Shown here piece by piece: positions 10,440-21,575 of a stretch of 64,000 bases of DNA (positions within the stretch are counted from its first letter, which is position 1; each line of letters begins with the position of its first letter). The translations under genes and the position numbers were made by a program. The notes under the pieces were generated by a model. That model was not told where the DNA came from and did no database searches. It saw only the letters and a program-made list of their open reading frames with translations. This DNA comes from Macrocystis pyrifera (lineage: Eukaryota > Sar > Phaeophyceae > Laminariales > Laminariaceae): positions 2,689,924 through 2,753,923 of the forward strand of contig JASSKH010000017.1 in NCBI GenBank assembly GCA_031763025.1, given 5' to 3'.

Positions 10440-10952
10440 TGAAGGAATGATGCGTGTCGAGGCTCTGTCTTCTATGAGAAGAGATGCAGAGGCGGCACCG
10501 AAGTGTCTGTGAAGATCACTTGTGATGAAGAAAAGAGAATGTTTGGAAAAGGCGCTTATGTGGCCAAATGTGGAAAGAAAGAAGAGTGAGCGAGTTGGGG
10601 CATGCCATCACCTGATCACGAGACAATGCCCATGCTACGGGCAGGTGTATTCTACAGCAGCCCGTCAAGGTTCCCTGAACCGTTCCTAGGAATGTCCCTG
10701 CAACGTTCTGCATAGCAAACTCGTAACGTTCTATGCAACGTTACCTGATACTTATGGTGGTAAGCTAGGCTACCCTGCAGTACGATCAGTATGATAGAGG
10801 TAAGTTGAATACAGTGTTTCGGCAAGAAGGAACAAGCTCTCAAGTCTCGCCGCATATCGTATTTCTCCGCATCTATCATAAGATACATAGTATGCTCGTG
10901 TGAAGTGACTGCACATCAACATAGAGATATGGATCTCAACGTCCATATTTCA
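10440..10952 (-). mobile_element. Copia LTR, left (3' LTR of the minus-strand element)
   Basis: A 513-bp repeat running TGAAGG...TATTTCA on the + strand, ~98% identical by eye to 21576-22084. It is preceded by ATAC (10436-10439); ATAC also follows it (10953-10956). Its outer ATAC matches the ATAC right of the other LTR (22085-22088), fitting one insertion event. The inner ATAC alternatively allows a solo LTR. The two LTRs differ by about ten substitutions and two short indels. Confidence 0.8.
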
Positions 10953-10956
10953 ATAC

Positions 10957-11759
10957 GCCCCCATGATGAATGTCAGTAGCTTAGAGGAACGCCTACAATA
11001 TTGAAACCTGATTTAAAAAAAATCAAAATGCAAAAAATATGGAACAACATATTCAGTCCGGTGTATGAACCGCGGCGATATGGCACACAATAATACTCGT
11101 GGTGTAATTACCAGCAAAAAAATGCTCTAGAAAAGAAAACGCAAACCCGTCTGCTGTGGGTATTAACACGCCCCCATTAATTTATACTTAGAGCTACATG
11201 AAACCGAGTTATATCCTAGAAAAGAAAGCGTAAGAAAATATCTGATGTAGTACGTGTACCCGCCCCCTCAATAGAATCTTAGGATATCTAAGAAATCAAA
11301 GAAAATTAAAAATGTAATTAACTGTCCGGTACTACTACAATCGTAGACCACACGTGAATGTGTAAACTATGACAGTTTGTAAGCTTGTGCTCGTACAATA
11401 AATACGAACTAATACTTGCTTGCATGGATGTTCGTACAACACAGCAGCTACTCTACTGCTGTACGTCAAAGCAGTGGATTAAGTCCACAGGACACAAAGA
11501 AAGTTGTACTAGTCCTGCCGACGACGCCAAGTGTGATGTGTGTGTGGTGGGGGAGAGCAGTAAGGGTTCCACGGGATGATGATCCACAGAAGAAGTGTGA
11601 CACAGATGTCAGTGCTTGGTCAACCTCAGACCTAGTTCTTTTTGGAGTTCTCTTGTTTTATTGGTGCAAGGCTTGCTCAAAAGGGGCAAGCGAGAAGAGT
11701 GAGGAGAGAGGGGGGGGGGGGGGGGGCACATGCTTTTTGAAGCCAGGAGAATCCTCTGG
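10957..11759. other. Inner 3' region of the Copia composite, no gene
   Basis: A/T-rich sequence with no recognised gene. A short G-rich stretch on the minus strand (GGGGGCG, opposite 10956-10962) next to the LTR is a weak candidate polypurine tract. A G run lies at 11711-11726. Confidence 0.4.
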
Positions 11760-11764
11760 CTTCA

Positions 11765-12050
11765 ACCGGCTATATTCTACTGGCAAGGGTGCATGCGTCA
11801 CCCTCACTTCAATAGTGCAACGTCCCGTAAAAGTGCATGCGTTGCCCTCAACTTCAATAGTACAGCGCCCCGTAAGGGTGCATGCGTTGCCCTCAACTCC
11901 AATAGTACAACACCCCGTAAGGGTGCATGCGTTACTCTAAGCTTCAATAGTACAATAACTCATAAGGGAACATACGATACTCTAAACTACAATAGTACAA
12001 CACCCCGTAAGGGTGCACGTGTTATTCTCAGCTTCAATAGTACAACCTAT
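11765..12050. repeat. 45-bp minisatellite
   Basis: CAATAG recurs at 11810, 11855, 11900, 11945, 11990 and 12035, an exact 45-bp step. Units contain CCCCGTAAGGGTGCATGCG and diverge by several substitutions. Because 45 is a multiple of three, an ORF of 15-residue repeats (NSTTPRKGACV type) crosses it; coding is not otherwise supported. Confidence 0.9.
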
Positions 12051-12104
12051 ACTAACCTGCATATCAGATTCTACAGGTATACCAGTTTGCGTGTCTACAG
12101 ATAT

Positions 12105-12230
12105 ACTAACCTGCGTATCGACAGATATCAAATGGTAAACAGGGTACGACCCGACTGGAACAATAATAGCCTGCGTATCTACAGATATCAAAATGGTAAA
12201 CGGGGTACGACCCGACTGGAACAATAATAT
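12105..12230. repeat. Tandem duplication of ~60 bp
   Basis: CCTGCGTATC...ACAGATATCAAA...GGGTACGACCCGACTGGAAC occurs twice (about 12110-12168 and 12170-12228) with few differences. A shorter related word (ACCTGCATATCAG) precedes it. Confidence 0.85.
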
Positions 12231-13306
12231 TTAACGGCCCCTACTGATGGTTGGTCAATAATTGAATTGATGAATTGACTACCAACCAAGGTACTCTATC
12301 ACAACTACTAATACGCATGTGTAAGCAGTTCGTATTCAGGAATTAAGTAATCAACCGTATATTTAGTTCAGGATACTTCTAAGAACATTCCTGACTTCCC
12401 CTCAATACAAAATTGCTAAACCTACTCATATAGAGGTTGTTGCTGGAGTTGCTGTTGCTCCTCATTCTGTTGTTGTTGTTGTTGTTGTTCATGATGATGA
12501 TGGTAGTGTGTGTGTGTTCTTCACATTAAACCATTCTTCTACTCGTCGACATCCAGCAAGCCCAGTGTCCGTGCTGATTCTTCACCCTAGAAAGATACGA
12601 GCTCTGTGGTCACAGACTACGATACAGAGATAATACACCGTAATGCATTAATAGCCTACGCAATACCACGCCTTCGCACTAGGTGCGGCCGACACAACAT
12701 ACATACATACGCCAGCAACCAAAATACACCATAAAGAAAGAGAAGCAACGAAGAAACCAAACCGAAAAAGAACAGGAAAAAAGAAAAAGAAAAGGAGAAG
12801 AATCCCAAATAAATAAATAAAATGGGAAGCCAAAGCTCAGACACATACATACTTACCCCGAGCATGAGCCAAAAAGGACGTGCAAGGGGAAAGATACGAG
12901 AAGGTAGTTTGATGTGACGAAGAAGCTTAGAAGAGGATGATGGGTCGAAGATGGTTGTGATGGTGGTGGGGTGTGTTGATCTGTCCTCTCAAGCAATCGG
13001 CCCAGAAGCCCAGGTGTTGGAATTCCCGATGCCCGATCCTCGTACTACTGTTTCTTGTCGAGGTCCTTGTTTCCGGCGTGAGAGCTCTGGTTCTCGCGTC
13101 GTTCGTAGTTATTTTCCTGGAATTTTATGTAACGCGGCGGAATAGGAGCTCGATTTCTCCCCTAAATGCAACGCCACAAAATTCGATGGAACTCCCAAAT
13201 GTGGCCAATGGGAATGACTCCACAATCTCAGATTGTCCATGTAGTAGTCATCCCTGAAAACCATGTTGCGGACTGGAGTTCAGCTGAGACTTCGAGGAGT
13301 TGGGGC
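12231..13306. other. Inner 3' region of the Copia composite, no gene
   Basis: Contains a (TTG)n stretch at 12466-12487 and A-rich sequence at 12730-12820. No gene recognised. In minus-strand terms this follows the pol stop codon at 13307 and would be 3' untranslated sequence or later insertion. Confidence 0.4.
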
Positions 13307-15900
13307 CTAACTGGATGGCTGCGAGCCTTGTTCGCGAACTTTGGTGCAGAGGTTGCTGAAGGCGAGCTTTTCGCAGAATTTGGTCCAGACATCACTTATT
13401 TGATCTTTCGAAGAAACAAAGTCGATGATGATCCCTTTTTCTTTGATCCAGTCTCTGAGTGCCGCATAGCGGATGGTGAAATGCTTGCTGCGATTTGAGT
13501 AGTTTCCATTAGCAGCAAGGTGGAGAGCGCCTCTGTTGTCCGATGAAATCTTGAAGGTCCTGAAGTGCTTCCAGCCCAGCTCTCCGAGTAACCCGCTTAG
13601 ATACACGCCTTGCTTGGCGCACGTATTTATCGCTATTATTTCGGACTCGGTAGTGCTTTGCGATACAATTTTCTGTAGTTGACTCGAGAAATGTACGAGG
13701 CCGCCAGCAATGAAAAACATGCTCCCGGTCACGGACCTCATTTTCTCAGGGTCCCCCATTCCGTAAGATGCGTCACAGTATCCAACCAGATCGAAGCTGC
13801 TGTCTCTCTTGTAGATGATGGGTAGGTCCGGTGTGCCTCGAAGATAGCGCAAGATTCTCTTAACGCCAGCCATGTGTACTGTCGTTGGCTTAGCCATGTG
13901 CCGCGCAGACTGCGTCGTACTGAAAGCGATATCAAATCTCGTGCACTGCGTGGGGAATATCAGACTCCCTACCATTGCTTGATAGAGCTTTGTTGCTTGT
14001 TCGTCCAGAGGCACACTTCGGTTGCCTTTCCAATTCCGGGCGTATGCACTGGATTGCAATCGCTCATGTTGAAACGCTCGAGTACCGAGAGTGTGTACTT
14101 GCCTTGGTTCAACTCGATGGTGCCGAGTTCCTTGTTGCGCTTGATCTCGATTGGATGGTCCCGTGATGAGTAGATCGTCGACAAATAGCGTCAGCATGAT
14201 GTAGTGGTTGCCACTTCCCTTTGTGTAGACGCAGGGGATGTTGTAGACGTGAACTTGTTGCGCTTGATCTCGATTCCAAGAATTTGTGTTACGTCCCCGA
14301 GGTCGGTCATAGCAAATGTTGCCATAAGCATACTTCGAACCTCGGCCACGCTTGCGTTGAATGGTCCCGTGATGAGTAGATCGTCGACAAATAGCGTCAG
14401 CATGATGTAGTGGTTGCCACTTCCCTTTGTGTAGACGCAGGGGTCTCTGATGTTGTAGACGTGAAGCCCATAGCTCGTAAGTCTTTGTCGATGGTGTGCT
14501 GTTCCAGACGCTGGGAGATTGTCGAAGTCCGTACAAGCTCTTGCGTAGTTTCATCACGAGCTTTTGATTAGTCTTGTCTGTCGTTTCGAAGCCTGGTGCT
14601 TTTGCTTGGTGTATACGTCCTCTTGAAGTTTCCCGGTGAGGAATGCGGTTTGTACGTCCATAGCTAGTATTGGCCAATCCCGTGATGCCGCGATAGCCAG
14701 TAGAACACGCTGACTCTCGATGCGGCAAAACGGAGCAAAGGTTGTGAAGCAGTCCAGTCCATGCTGTTGTGCCCATCCTTGTACCACTAGACGTGCTTTG
14801 AAGCGTCCGTCTGTTTTCACACGGAACACCCAGCGCGTACCGATGACGGAGCAGCCAGGAGGTACTGAGGTGGATGGAATTAAATCGGCTACCTCGTGCT
14901 CGTCCAGGCTCTGGAGCTCCTTGCGCATGGCTGCTTCCCACTCTTCCGCTTGAGGTGAGGCCATAGCTTGCGCGTAAGTGTTGGGTACTGAAATAGATGC
15001 CGGTGGATGTACGTTGTCCAATCCCACAGCTCCGATGTACTGCGTGATGTTCTCGAACTGTGTTGAAGATGCTTCTTGATCAGCTGAAGTAGATGACCTT
15101 AGCCGCGTTCAAATCGGCTTGAAGCTTGATGTGTTGCTGGCCTTACCGCCAGTGGTGTTGGTGAAGTCGTTCGCTTCCAGAGATGTGATGCCGTTGTCGA
15201 TGTTGTGGTAGTCATCCACGAAATCGGTGTCTGTGTCCGACTCGAAGTTGGAAATCTCTGTTTCTATTCCCCCCGAGGCGTCTGTCGTTGGGAAAACGGC
15301 AGGCGGCTCTTCGATGAAGGAGACGTTGCGCGAGCTTGAAACTCTTCCCGTGTTGCGATCATATACGCAGAAGGTAGGCTTGTCGCTGTCGTAGCCGATG
15401 AGAACACCCTCCCAAGCCCTAGCTTGAAGTTTTGTTGTGTACCCCTCAACGTGCACGAAGGCTCGTGTGCCGATGATCCGCAAGTATGAGAGATCGGCTT
15501 GCTTGCCGAACATGCGATAGTACGGCGAATCGCCTCCGACGGCCTTGTGCGGTAGACGGTTGATCAGGAAGACAGCTGTTGCAGCTAGCTCCCCCCACAG
15601 ATGTTTCGGAAGGTTCGCTTCGTTCAGCAAGCATCGGGTCATGTCCATGATGGTACGCCCGTCCCGTTCCGAAATACCGTTCTGCTGTGGCGTGTGTGGA
15701 GCGGTGAATTGCTGCTGTATGCCGGTAGTGTTGCAGTAGTCGCGAAAGCTGCTGGAAATGTACTCGCCCCCATTATCAGAGCGTAGATGTTGCACCCGAA
15801 GTCCAGGAGGAATAGCCAGATCTAGGATGAATTTGCAGAGGGTGTGTAGCGTGTCGCTCTTCTTTGCGAGAGGAATAGCCAGATCTAGGATGAATTTGCA
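13307..15900 (-). pseudogene. Copia pol copy 1 (integrase core, RT, RNase H), left arm of palindrome
   Basis: From right to left: integrase core (HLRSDNGGEYISSSF, then a conserved TPQQNGISERDGRT block; 15795-15400), a linker, then reverse transcriptase starting near 14990 (EEWEAAMRKELQSL, GTRWVFRVKTDGRFKARLV, AMDVQTAFLTG). The active-site box LFVDDLLITG lies at about 14380-14403. RNase H follows (GYCDASYGM..., SQSTTESEIIAIN, DNRGALHLAAN; 13900-13440). The frame breaks near 14590 and again around 14170-14400, where an internal ~240-bp piece is duplicated so that both a deleted and an undeleted version of the RT palm are present. The native C-terminus and stop are kept at 13307. Homologous to the + strand copy at 16284-18585. 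Confidence 0.9.
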
Positions 15901-15903
15901 GAG
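15829..15903. repeat. Short direct duplication in the left arm
   Basis: GAGGAATAGCCAGATCTAGG...TTTGCAGAGGGTG occurs twice (from about 15809 and 15869) in the left arm but once in the right arm, making the palindrome arms unequal. Confidence 0.75.
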
Positions 15904-16092
15904 GGTGAGTACGCTTCAGTGAAGATGTTCATCAAGTCGCTGAAACATCTACACAATCGCGACGACCTACTGTTCTACATGGACAGCAGGGTGTTTGGGT
16001 TCTTGGTGCGCGCATGGATTCTAAATCACCTTTCAGACGGGTATGATTTCCTGCTGGCAAATCGTTTCTACAACGATATTGACAAGGCATGA
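15904..16092 (+). other. Foreign ORF segment at the palindrome centre, left copy
   Basis: Reading toward the centre, a clean frame encodes about 60 residues (starting YASVKMFIKSLKHLHN, later DGYDFLLANRFYNDI) and stops with TGA at 16090-16092. It runs opposite to the flanking pol and matches no Copia domain I know. Its mirror copy is at 16106-16283. It may be captured host exon sequence. Not identified. Confidence 0.6.
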
Positions 16093-16105
16093 ATAGCGCC
16101 TTTTC
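16081..16105. other. 25-bp spacer at the centre of the 5-kb palindrome
   Basis: The arms meet as ...GATATT (ending 16080) and AATATC... (starting 16106). Only these 25 bases are unpaired, so the centre could extrude as a cruciform or form a hairpin. Confidence 0.85.
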
Positions 16106-16283
16106 AATATCGTTGTAGAAACGATTTGCCAGCAGGAAATCATACCCGTCTGAAATGTGATCTAGAATCCATGCGCGCACCAAGAACCCAAACACCCTGC
16201 TGTCCATGTAGAACAGTAGGTCGTCGCGATTGTGTAGATGTTTCAGCGACTTGATGAACATCTTCACTGAAGCGTACTCACCC
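16106..16283 (-). other. Foreign ORF segment at the palindrome centre, right copy
   Basis: Inverted copy of 15904-16080, differing by a few bases (for example ATCCTAGATCACAT against ATTCTAAATCACCT on the coding strand). It abuts ACCCTCTGCAAATTC of the integrase on its outer side. Confidence 0.6.
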
Positions 16284-18585
16284 TCTGCAAATTCATCCTA
16301 GATCTGGCTATTCCTCCTGGACTTCGGGTGCAACATCTACGCTCTGATAATGGGGGCGAGTACATTTCCAGCAGCTTTCGCGACTACTGCAAAACTACCG
16401 GCATACAGCAGCAATTCACCGCTCCACACACGCCACAGCAGAACGGTATTTCGGAACGGGACGGGCGTACCATCATGGACATGACCCGATGCTTGCTGAA
16501 CGAAGCGAACCTTCCGAAACATCTGTGGGGGGAGCTAGCTGCAACAGCTGTCTTCCTGATCAACCGTCTACCGCACAAGGCCGTCCGAGGCGATTCGCCG
16601 TACTATCGCATGTTCGGCAAGCAAGCCGATCTCTCATACTTGCGGATCATCGGCACACGAGCCTTCGTGCACGTTGAGGGGTACACAACAAAACTTCAAG
16701 CTAGGGCTTGGGAGGGTGTTCTCATGGGCTACGACAGCGACAAGCCTACCTTCTGCGTATATGATCGCAACACGGGAAGAGTTTCAAGCTCGCGCAACGT
16801 CTCCTTCATCGAAGAGCCGCCTGCCGTTTTCCCAACGACAGACGCCTCGGGGGGAATAGAAACAGAGATTTCCAACTTCGAGTCGGACACAGACACCGAT
16901 TTCGTGGATGACTACCACACCATCGACAACGGCATCACATCTCTGGAAGCGAACGACTTCACCAACACCACTGGCGGTAAGGCCAGCAACACATCAAGCT
17001 TCAAGCCGATTTGAACGCGGCTAAGGTCATCTACTTCAGCTGATCAAGAAGCATCTTCAACACAGTTCGAGAACATCACGCAGTACATCGGAGCTGTGGG
17101 ATTGGACAACGTACATCCACCGGCATCTATTTCAGTACCCAACACTTACGCGCAAGCTATGGCCTCACCTCAAGCGGAAGAGTGGGAAGCAGCCATGCGC
17201 AAGGAGCTCCAGAGCCTGGACGAGCACGAGGTAGCCGATTTAATTCCATCCACCTCAGTACCTCCTGGCTGCTCCGTCATCGGTACGCGCTGGGTGTTCC
17301 GTGTGAAAACAGACGGACGCTTCAAAGCACGTCTAGTGGTACAAGGATGGGCACAACAGCATGGACTGGACTGCTTCACAACCTTTGCTCCGTTTTGCCG
17401 CATCGAGAGTCAGCGTGTTCTACTGGCTATCGCGGCATCACGGGATTGGCCAATACTAGCTATGGACGTACAAACCGCATTCCTCACCGGGAAACTTCAA
17501 GAGGACGTATACACCAAGCAAAAGCACCAGGCTTCGAAACGACAGACAAGACTAATCAAAAGCTCGTGATGAAACTACGCAAGAGCTTGTACGGACTTCG
17601 ACAATCTCCCAGCGTCTGGAACAGCACACCATCGACAAAGACTTACGAGCTATGGGCTTCACGTCTACAACATCAGAGACCCCTGCGTCTACACAAAGGG
17701 AAGTGGCAACCACTACATCATGCTGACGCTATTTGTCGACGATCTACTCATCACGGGACCATCCAATCGAGATCAAGCGCAACAAGGAACTCGGCACCAT
17801 CGAGTTGAACCAAGGCAAGTACACACTCTCGGTACTCGAGCGTTTCAACATGAGCGATTGCAATCCAGTGCATACGCCCGGAATTGGAAAGGCAGCCAGA
17901 CGGAAGTGTGCCTCTGGACGAACAAGCAACAAAGCTCTATCAAGCAATGGTAGGGAGTCTGATATTCCTCACGCAGTGCACGAGATTTGATATCGCTTTC
18001 AGTACGACGCAGTCTGCGCGGCACATGGCTAAGCCAACGACAGTACACATGGCTGGCGTTAAGAGAATCTTGCGCTATCTTCGAGGCACACCGGACCTAC
18101 CCATCATCTACAAGAGGGACAGCAGCTTCGATCTGGTTGGATACTGTGACGCATCTTACGGAATGGGGGACCCTGAGAAAATGAGGTCTGTGACCGGGAG
18201 CATGTTTTTCATTGCTGGCGGCCTCGTACATTTCTCGAGTCAACTACGGAAAATTGTATCGCAAAGCACACTACCGAGTCCGAAATAATAGCGATAAATA
18301 CGTGCGCCAAGCAAGGCGTGTATCTAAGCGGGTTACTCGGAGAGCTGGGCTGGAAGCACTTCAGGACCTTCAAGATTTCATCGGACAACAGAGGCGCTCT
18401 CCACCTTGCTGCTAATGGAAACTACTCAAATCGCAGCAAGCATTTCACCATCCGCTATGCGGCACTCAGAGACTGGATCAAAGAAAAAGGGATCATCATC
18501 GACTTTGTTTCTTCGAAAGATCAAATAAGTGATGTCTGGACCAAATTCTGCGAAAAGCTCGCCTTCAGCAACCTCTGCACCAAAG
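16284..18585 (+). pseudogene. Copia pol copy 2 (integrase core, RT, RNase H), right arm of palindrome
   Basis: Inverted copy of 13307-15900. The integrase core is open at 16328-17014 (HLRSDNGGEY, NGISERDGRT). RT starts near 17096 (EEWEAAMRKELQSL) and breaks near 17560. LFVDDLLITG lies at 17729-17758, immediately followed by a deletion that joins it to the IEIKRNKELGTIELNQGKY block. RNase H runs 17900-18585, with a frameshift in SQSTTESE (SQSTLPSPK) near 18270. The C-terminal codons after LCTK are replaced by LTR sequence. Not functional. Confidence 0.9.
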
Positions 18586-18775
18586 AATACACCTGCCCGT
18601 AGCATGGGCATTGTCTCGTGATCAGGTGATGGCATGCCCCACCTCGCTCACTCTTCTTTCTTTCCACATTTGGCCACATAAGCGCCTTTTCCAAATCATA
18701 CCCGTCTGAAATGCAGAGGGTGTGTAGCGAGGCTCATAACCTGAAGGAATGATGCGTGTCGAGGCTCTGTCTTTT
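18586..18775. other. Scrambled junction of LTR and PBS fragments
   Basis: Four pieces lie side by side. 18586-18690 is an inverted LTR piece matching 10550-10655. About 18694-18712 (ATCATACCCGTCTGAAATG) comes from the palindrome-centre segment. About 18713-18728 (CAGAGGGTGTGTAGCG) comes from integrase sequence. 18729-18773 is the primer-binding region plus the first ~35 bases of an LTR (GGCTCATAACC then TGAAGGAATGATGCG). Pol on the minus strand resumes after it. This is a record of template switching or self-integration. Confidence 0.75.
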
Positions 18776-20345
18776 CAATGAAGTATACGGCCTTCAGCCT
18801 GGTGTGATGATCCGTGTACTTTGCCATGTAGCTGTGCCCCCCAATAGCTTTGGGTGTGACTGACCCTAGCAGATCTGTACTGACCAGTTTCAGACGTTCA
18901 CTGGTTGGGTCAGGGCGCGCTGTCTTAGGGTGATTTTGTTGAGTGCTTTTGTTGATTTTGCACGTATCACACGCCGAGAAAGAGTCGGTAAAATTAACCC
19001 CACTCTCCGCGATGTTTTTCACCTTAGCCATAACTTGCCCGTTAGGATGTCCCAGCCTCTTACACCAGATGTTAGCTCCAACTGTTGCAGAGAGAGCAGT
19101 AGGAGCTACTTGAGCAGCCATAACAGTTTCCGGCTTGAAATTGTTGCCCGACACGGTCGGAAAAGCCGTCTCAGTTGCTTGGCTTACCGCTGCTGTGGTA
19201 AGATCAAGATGATCCAGAGTAGAGCAGTGGCTGTCCTTGCGTAGTGGCACGGTGAAGTCGCCCAGGTCCAGATAAGAATGCTTGGCGATGATTGTCTTAG
19301 GGTGATTTTGTTGAGTGCTTTTGTTGATTTTGGACGTATCACACGCCGAGAAAGAGTCGGTAAAATTAACCCCACTCTCCGCGATGTTTTTCACCTTAGC
19401 CATAACTTGCCCGTTAGGATGTCCCAGCCTCTTATGCCAGATGTTAGCTCCAACTGTTGCAGAGAGAGCAGTAGGAGCTACTTGAGCAGCCATAACAGTT
19501 TCCGGCTTGAAATTGTTGCCCGACACGGTCGGAAAAGCCGTCTTAGTTGCTTGGCTTACCGCTGCTGTGGTAAGATCAAGATGATCCAGAGTAGAGCAGT
19601 GGCTGTCCTGGCGTAGTGGCACGGTGAAGTCGCCCAGGTCCAGATAAGAATGCTTGGCGATGACCATGTTGACTCCCTTCGCCGCTGCTGTTCCCCCCGA
19701 AAATAGGTGCCGGCCCAGCCTGGGTACGATCGTGACAGGAAGCTGCACGGAGTGATTGGAGCCTAGATGGTCCAATACGTTGACCACCAAAACCCCTTTG
19801 CCAATACCGAAAAGGCGGTGGTTTCCCGCGACATTATTTGTCACAGGAAGGTCCAGGTGTACGTACTCTACCATTTTACTTTCGATGCCTTCTAAAAGCT
19901 GGTTATCGATGAAGTGGCTGGAGGCGCCGCTGTCAGCAGTCATGGAGAAGTCGATGGACTTGGTAGTGATGTCGGTTGAAGGTGCTGCTATGAAAGAGTA
20001 GCCGATGCCGTCAGGAGGTGTTGATGGCGTAGATGAAGAGGAAGGAGTCGTGGTGGACGTAGAAGTAGCTGTAGTTGTTGCAGCAGTAGTAGTAGCAGAT
20101 GGAGCATATGTAGCGGGGCTGTAAGCTGCCACTTGCGTTGTTGAACTTGGAGTGATGGCGGTGTTGGCGTGAGCGCCACTGTTGTTGCGTTGGCCGTTTT
20201 GTTGACTAGGGCGAAAGCTACGGCTTCTGTTGCTGCTTTCACGCTCCCGCTTTTGCACTAAACAGTCGCTATTATCATGGCGATCCGTGTGATGCAGGCT
20301 ACACCAAGAATTTTTTTCGTGGTGTATGGGCAGGTTTTTTCCCAT
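18776..20345 (-). pseudogene. Copia gag C-terminus, protease and gag-pre-integrase
   Basis: From 20345 leftward: a Cys/His box (WCSLHHTDRHDNSDC), a Ser/Thr-rich linker, then the aspartic protease with the active-site box DSGASSHFID near 19935. The gag-pre-integrase zinc region follows (RLGHPNGQVMAKV, then SACDT.KINKS), and the start of the integrase core (TDLLGSVTPKAIGGHSY). The zinc region is tandemly duplicated in frame (period 372 bp, 18922-19293 and 19294-19665). It ends abruptly at the junction with an LTR fragment after YFIEK. In a full element this cleaves Gag-Pol and integrates cDNA; here it is cut off from the rest of pol. Confidence 0.85.
18922..19665. repeat. In-frame 372-bp tandem duplication of the zinc domain
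   Basis: GTCTTAGGGTGATTTTG begins each unit at 18922 and 19294. In the promoter-proximal protein copy the ligands read H...H...C...S; in the other they read C...H...C...C. Each copy has therefore lost a different zinc ligand. Confidence 0.85.
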
Positions 20346-20393
20346 TCATCGATTTTTTGCGTGCAAAACAATTTTGAAACCGATGGCCTGCCT

Positions 20394-21446
20394 TTAGCAG
20401 TGTGAACAGGTCACTACTGCTGACGACGTCGTTGTAGTTATCATTGCTGATTCACGCCCCTTCGCTTTGCGCGAAGGCCCGTGGCGCATAACTTGATTAG
20501 TGTACATGTTACGCATGGTAATCACTGCTTGATCAAGAGAGAAGTCATTGTCTGCTTCAGCGCTGTACTTGATTTGTGCAAAATCATCCGTGAGTCCCTC
20601 TAATACTATATCCAGTATGCTGTCATCATTTATCACCTCGCCCATGTATACCAGCTCATCTCTTAAATGGTTTACTTCATTAATGAATATGTCCGGGTCT
20701 TGCCCCTCTGACATAACCATTTTTGAGAGTTGAGATTTTAGTATGCGTTTGCGTTGGCGAGTAGAATTTTGGTACTTATTTACCAAACCATCCCAAGCGG
20801 CCTTTCCATTCGCGAGTTCACCTTGTTTTGGCTTAAATTGGAGAAGAAAGCTCGCCGCTGCTCCCGAAGCGCTCAGAAACAAAAAGTCGTAAAGAAGTCG
20901 ATTGTCACGGTGCCAGTTGGATATCTTCGATGTTGGAGATGTTGTCATCCGTAGACCACAGAACTGATGTCGAGGCTGGAATCGAAGAAAATGAATACGA
21001 TGATGGTGCCGCAGGCTGTATGTCGGCTCCTTGTACAGTTGGTATATGTGGAGATGATGCTCCTGTATCTGCATGAGGTGTAGCTCCCGTTCCAGATGGT
21101 GTACCGACGGGAGATGTTTCCCCCGTGGTGTGCTGAGTAGATTCATCAACGGCCTGGCTGCGTGTTACAGCACGTGAAGGTGTTCTCGTTGTAGATGATG
21201 GATGAGGATGAATATAATCGGGTTCGGGGCACGGACGTCCTTCCAGGATGTCCGAGATGCCCGAATGACGCATGCTTCTGACGGACTGGGCCGTGCGCTT
21301 CCATACATCGTACTTGAGTCCCGTGAATTTGCCGCCGACCGCTCTAACGAGCTTGTCCACCGCATCAGCTGCTTTCGTTGACTCTCCCATGATGTTGATG
21401 CTGATGCTGTAGTCGGGGCTTGATTGTTATTTGTTTTTGGAAACAA
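20394..21446 (-). pseudogene. Copia gag
   Basis: Two overlapping frames make up Gag. 21390-20905 encodes the N-terminal part (GKFTGLKYDVWKRTAQSVR..., then a Ser/Thr/Pro-rich stretch ending WSTDDNISNIEDI). From about 20950 the frame changes and 20394-20945 continues with a capsid-like block (AAWDGLVNKYQNSTRQRKR, LSKMVMSEGQDPDIFINEV, LEGLTDDFAQIKYS) typical of Copia Gag (UBN2-type). A frameshift near 20940 and a break before the Cys/His box near 20370 separate it from pol. No myristoylation or envelope features. Gag forms the virus-like particle that houses reverse transcription. Confidence 0.8.
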
Positions 21447-21556
21447 TTCCTCCGCAATGGAGAAAGTGAGATCTTTTCTTGAGCTTCTTGGAAGAACTTG
21501 ACGAACTCAGCGGGACGTCGAAGCGTGGTGCCAGTCGATGCGTTGCAGGTAGACTA

Positions 21557-21575
21557 GAAGTCGAGGCTCATAACC
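21557..21575 (-). promoter_or_regulatory. Candidate primer-binding site (half-tRNA-Met type)
   Basis: On the minus strand the bases just inside the 5' LTR read GGTTATGAGCCTCGACTTC. Its complement contains GGCTCATAACC, the anticodon-loop sequence of Met tRNA (CAT anticodon) rather than a tRNA 3' end. Drosophila copia is known to prime from a tRNA-iMet half-molecule cut in the anticodon loop; the same mode is inferred here. Confidence 0.6.
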
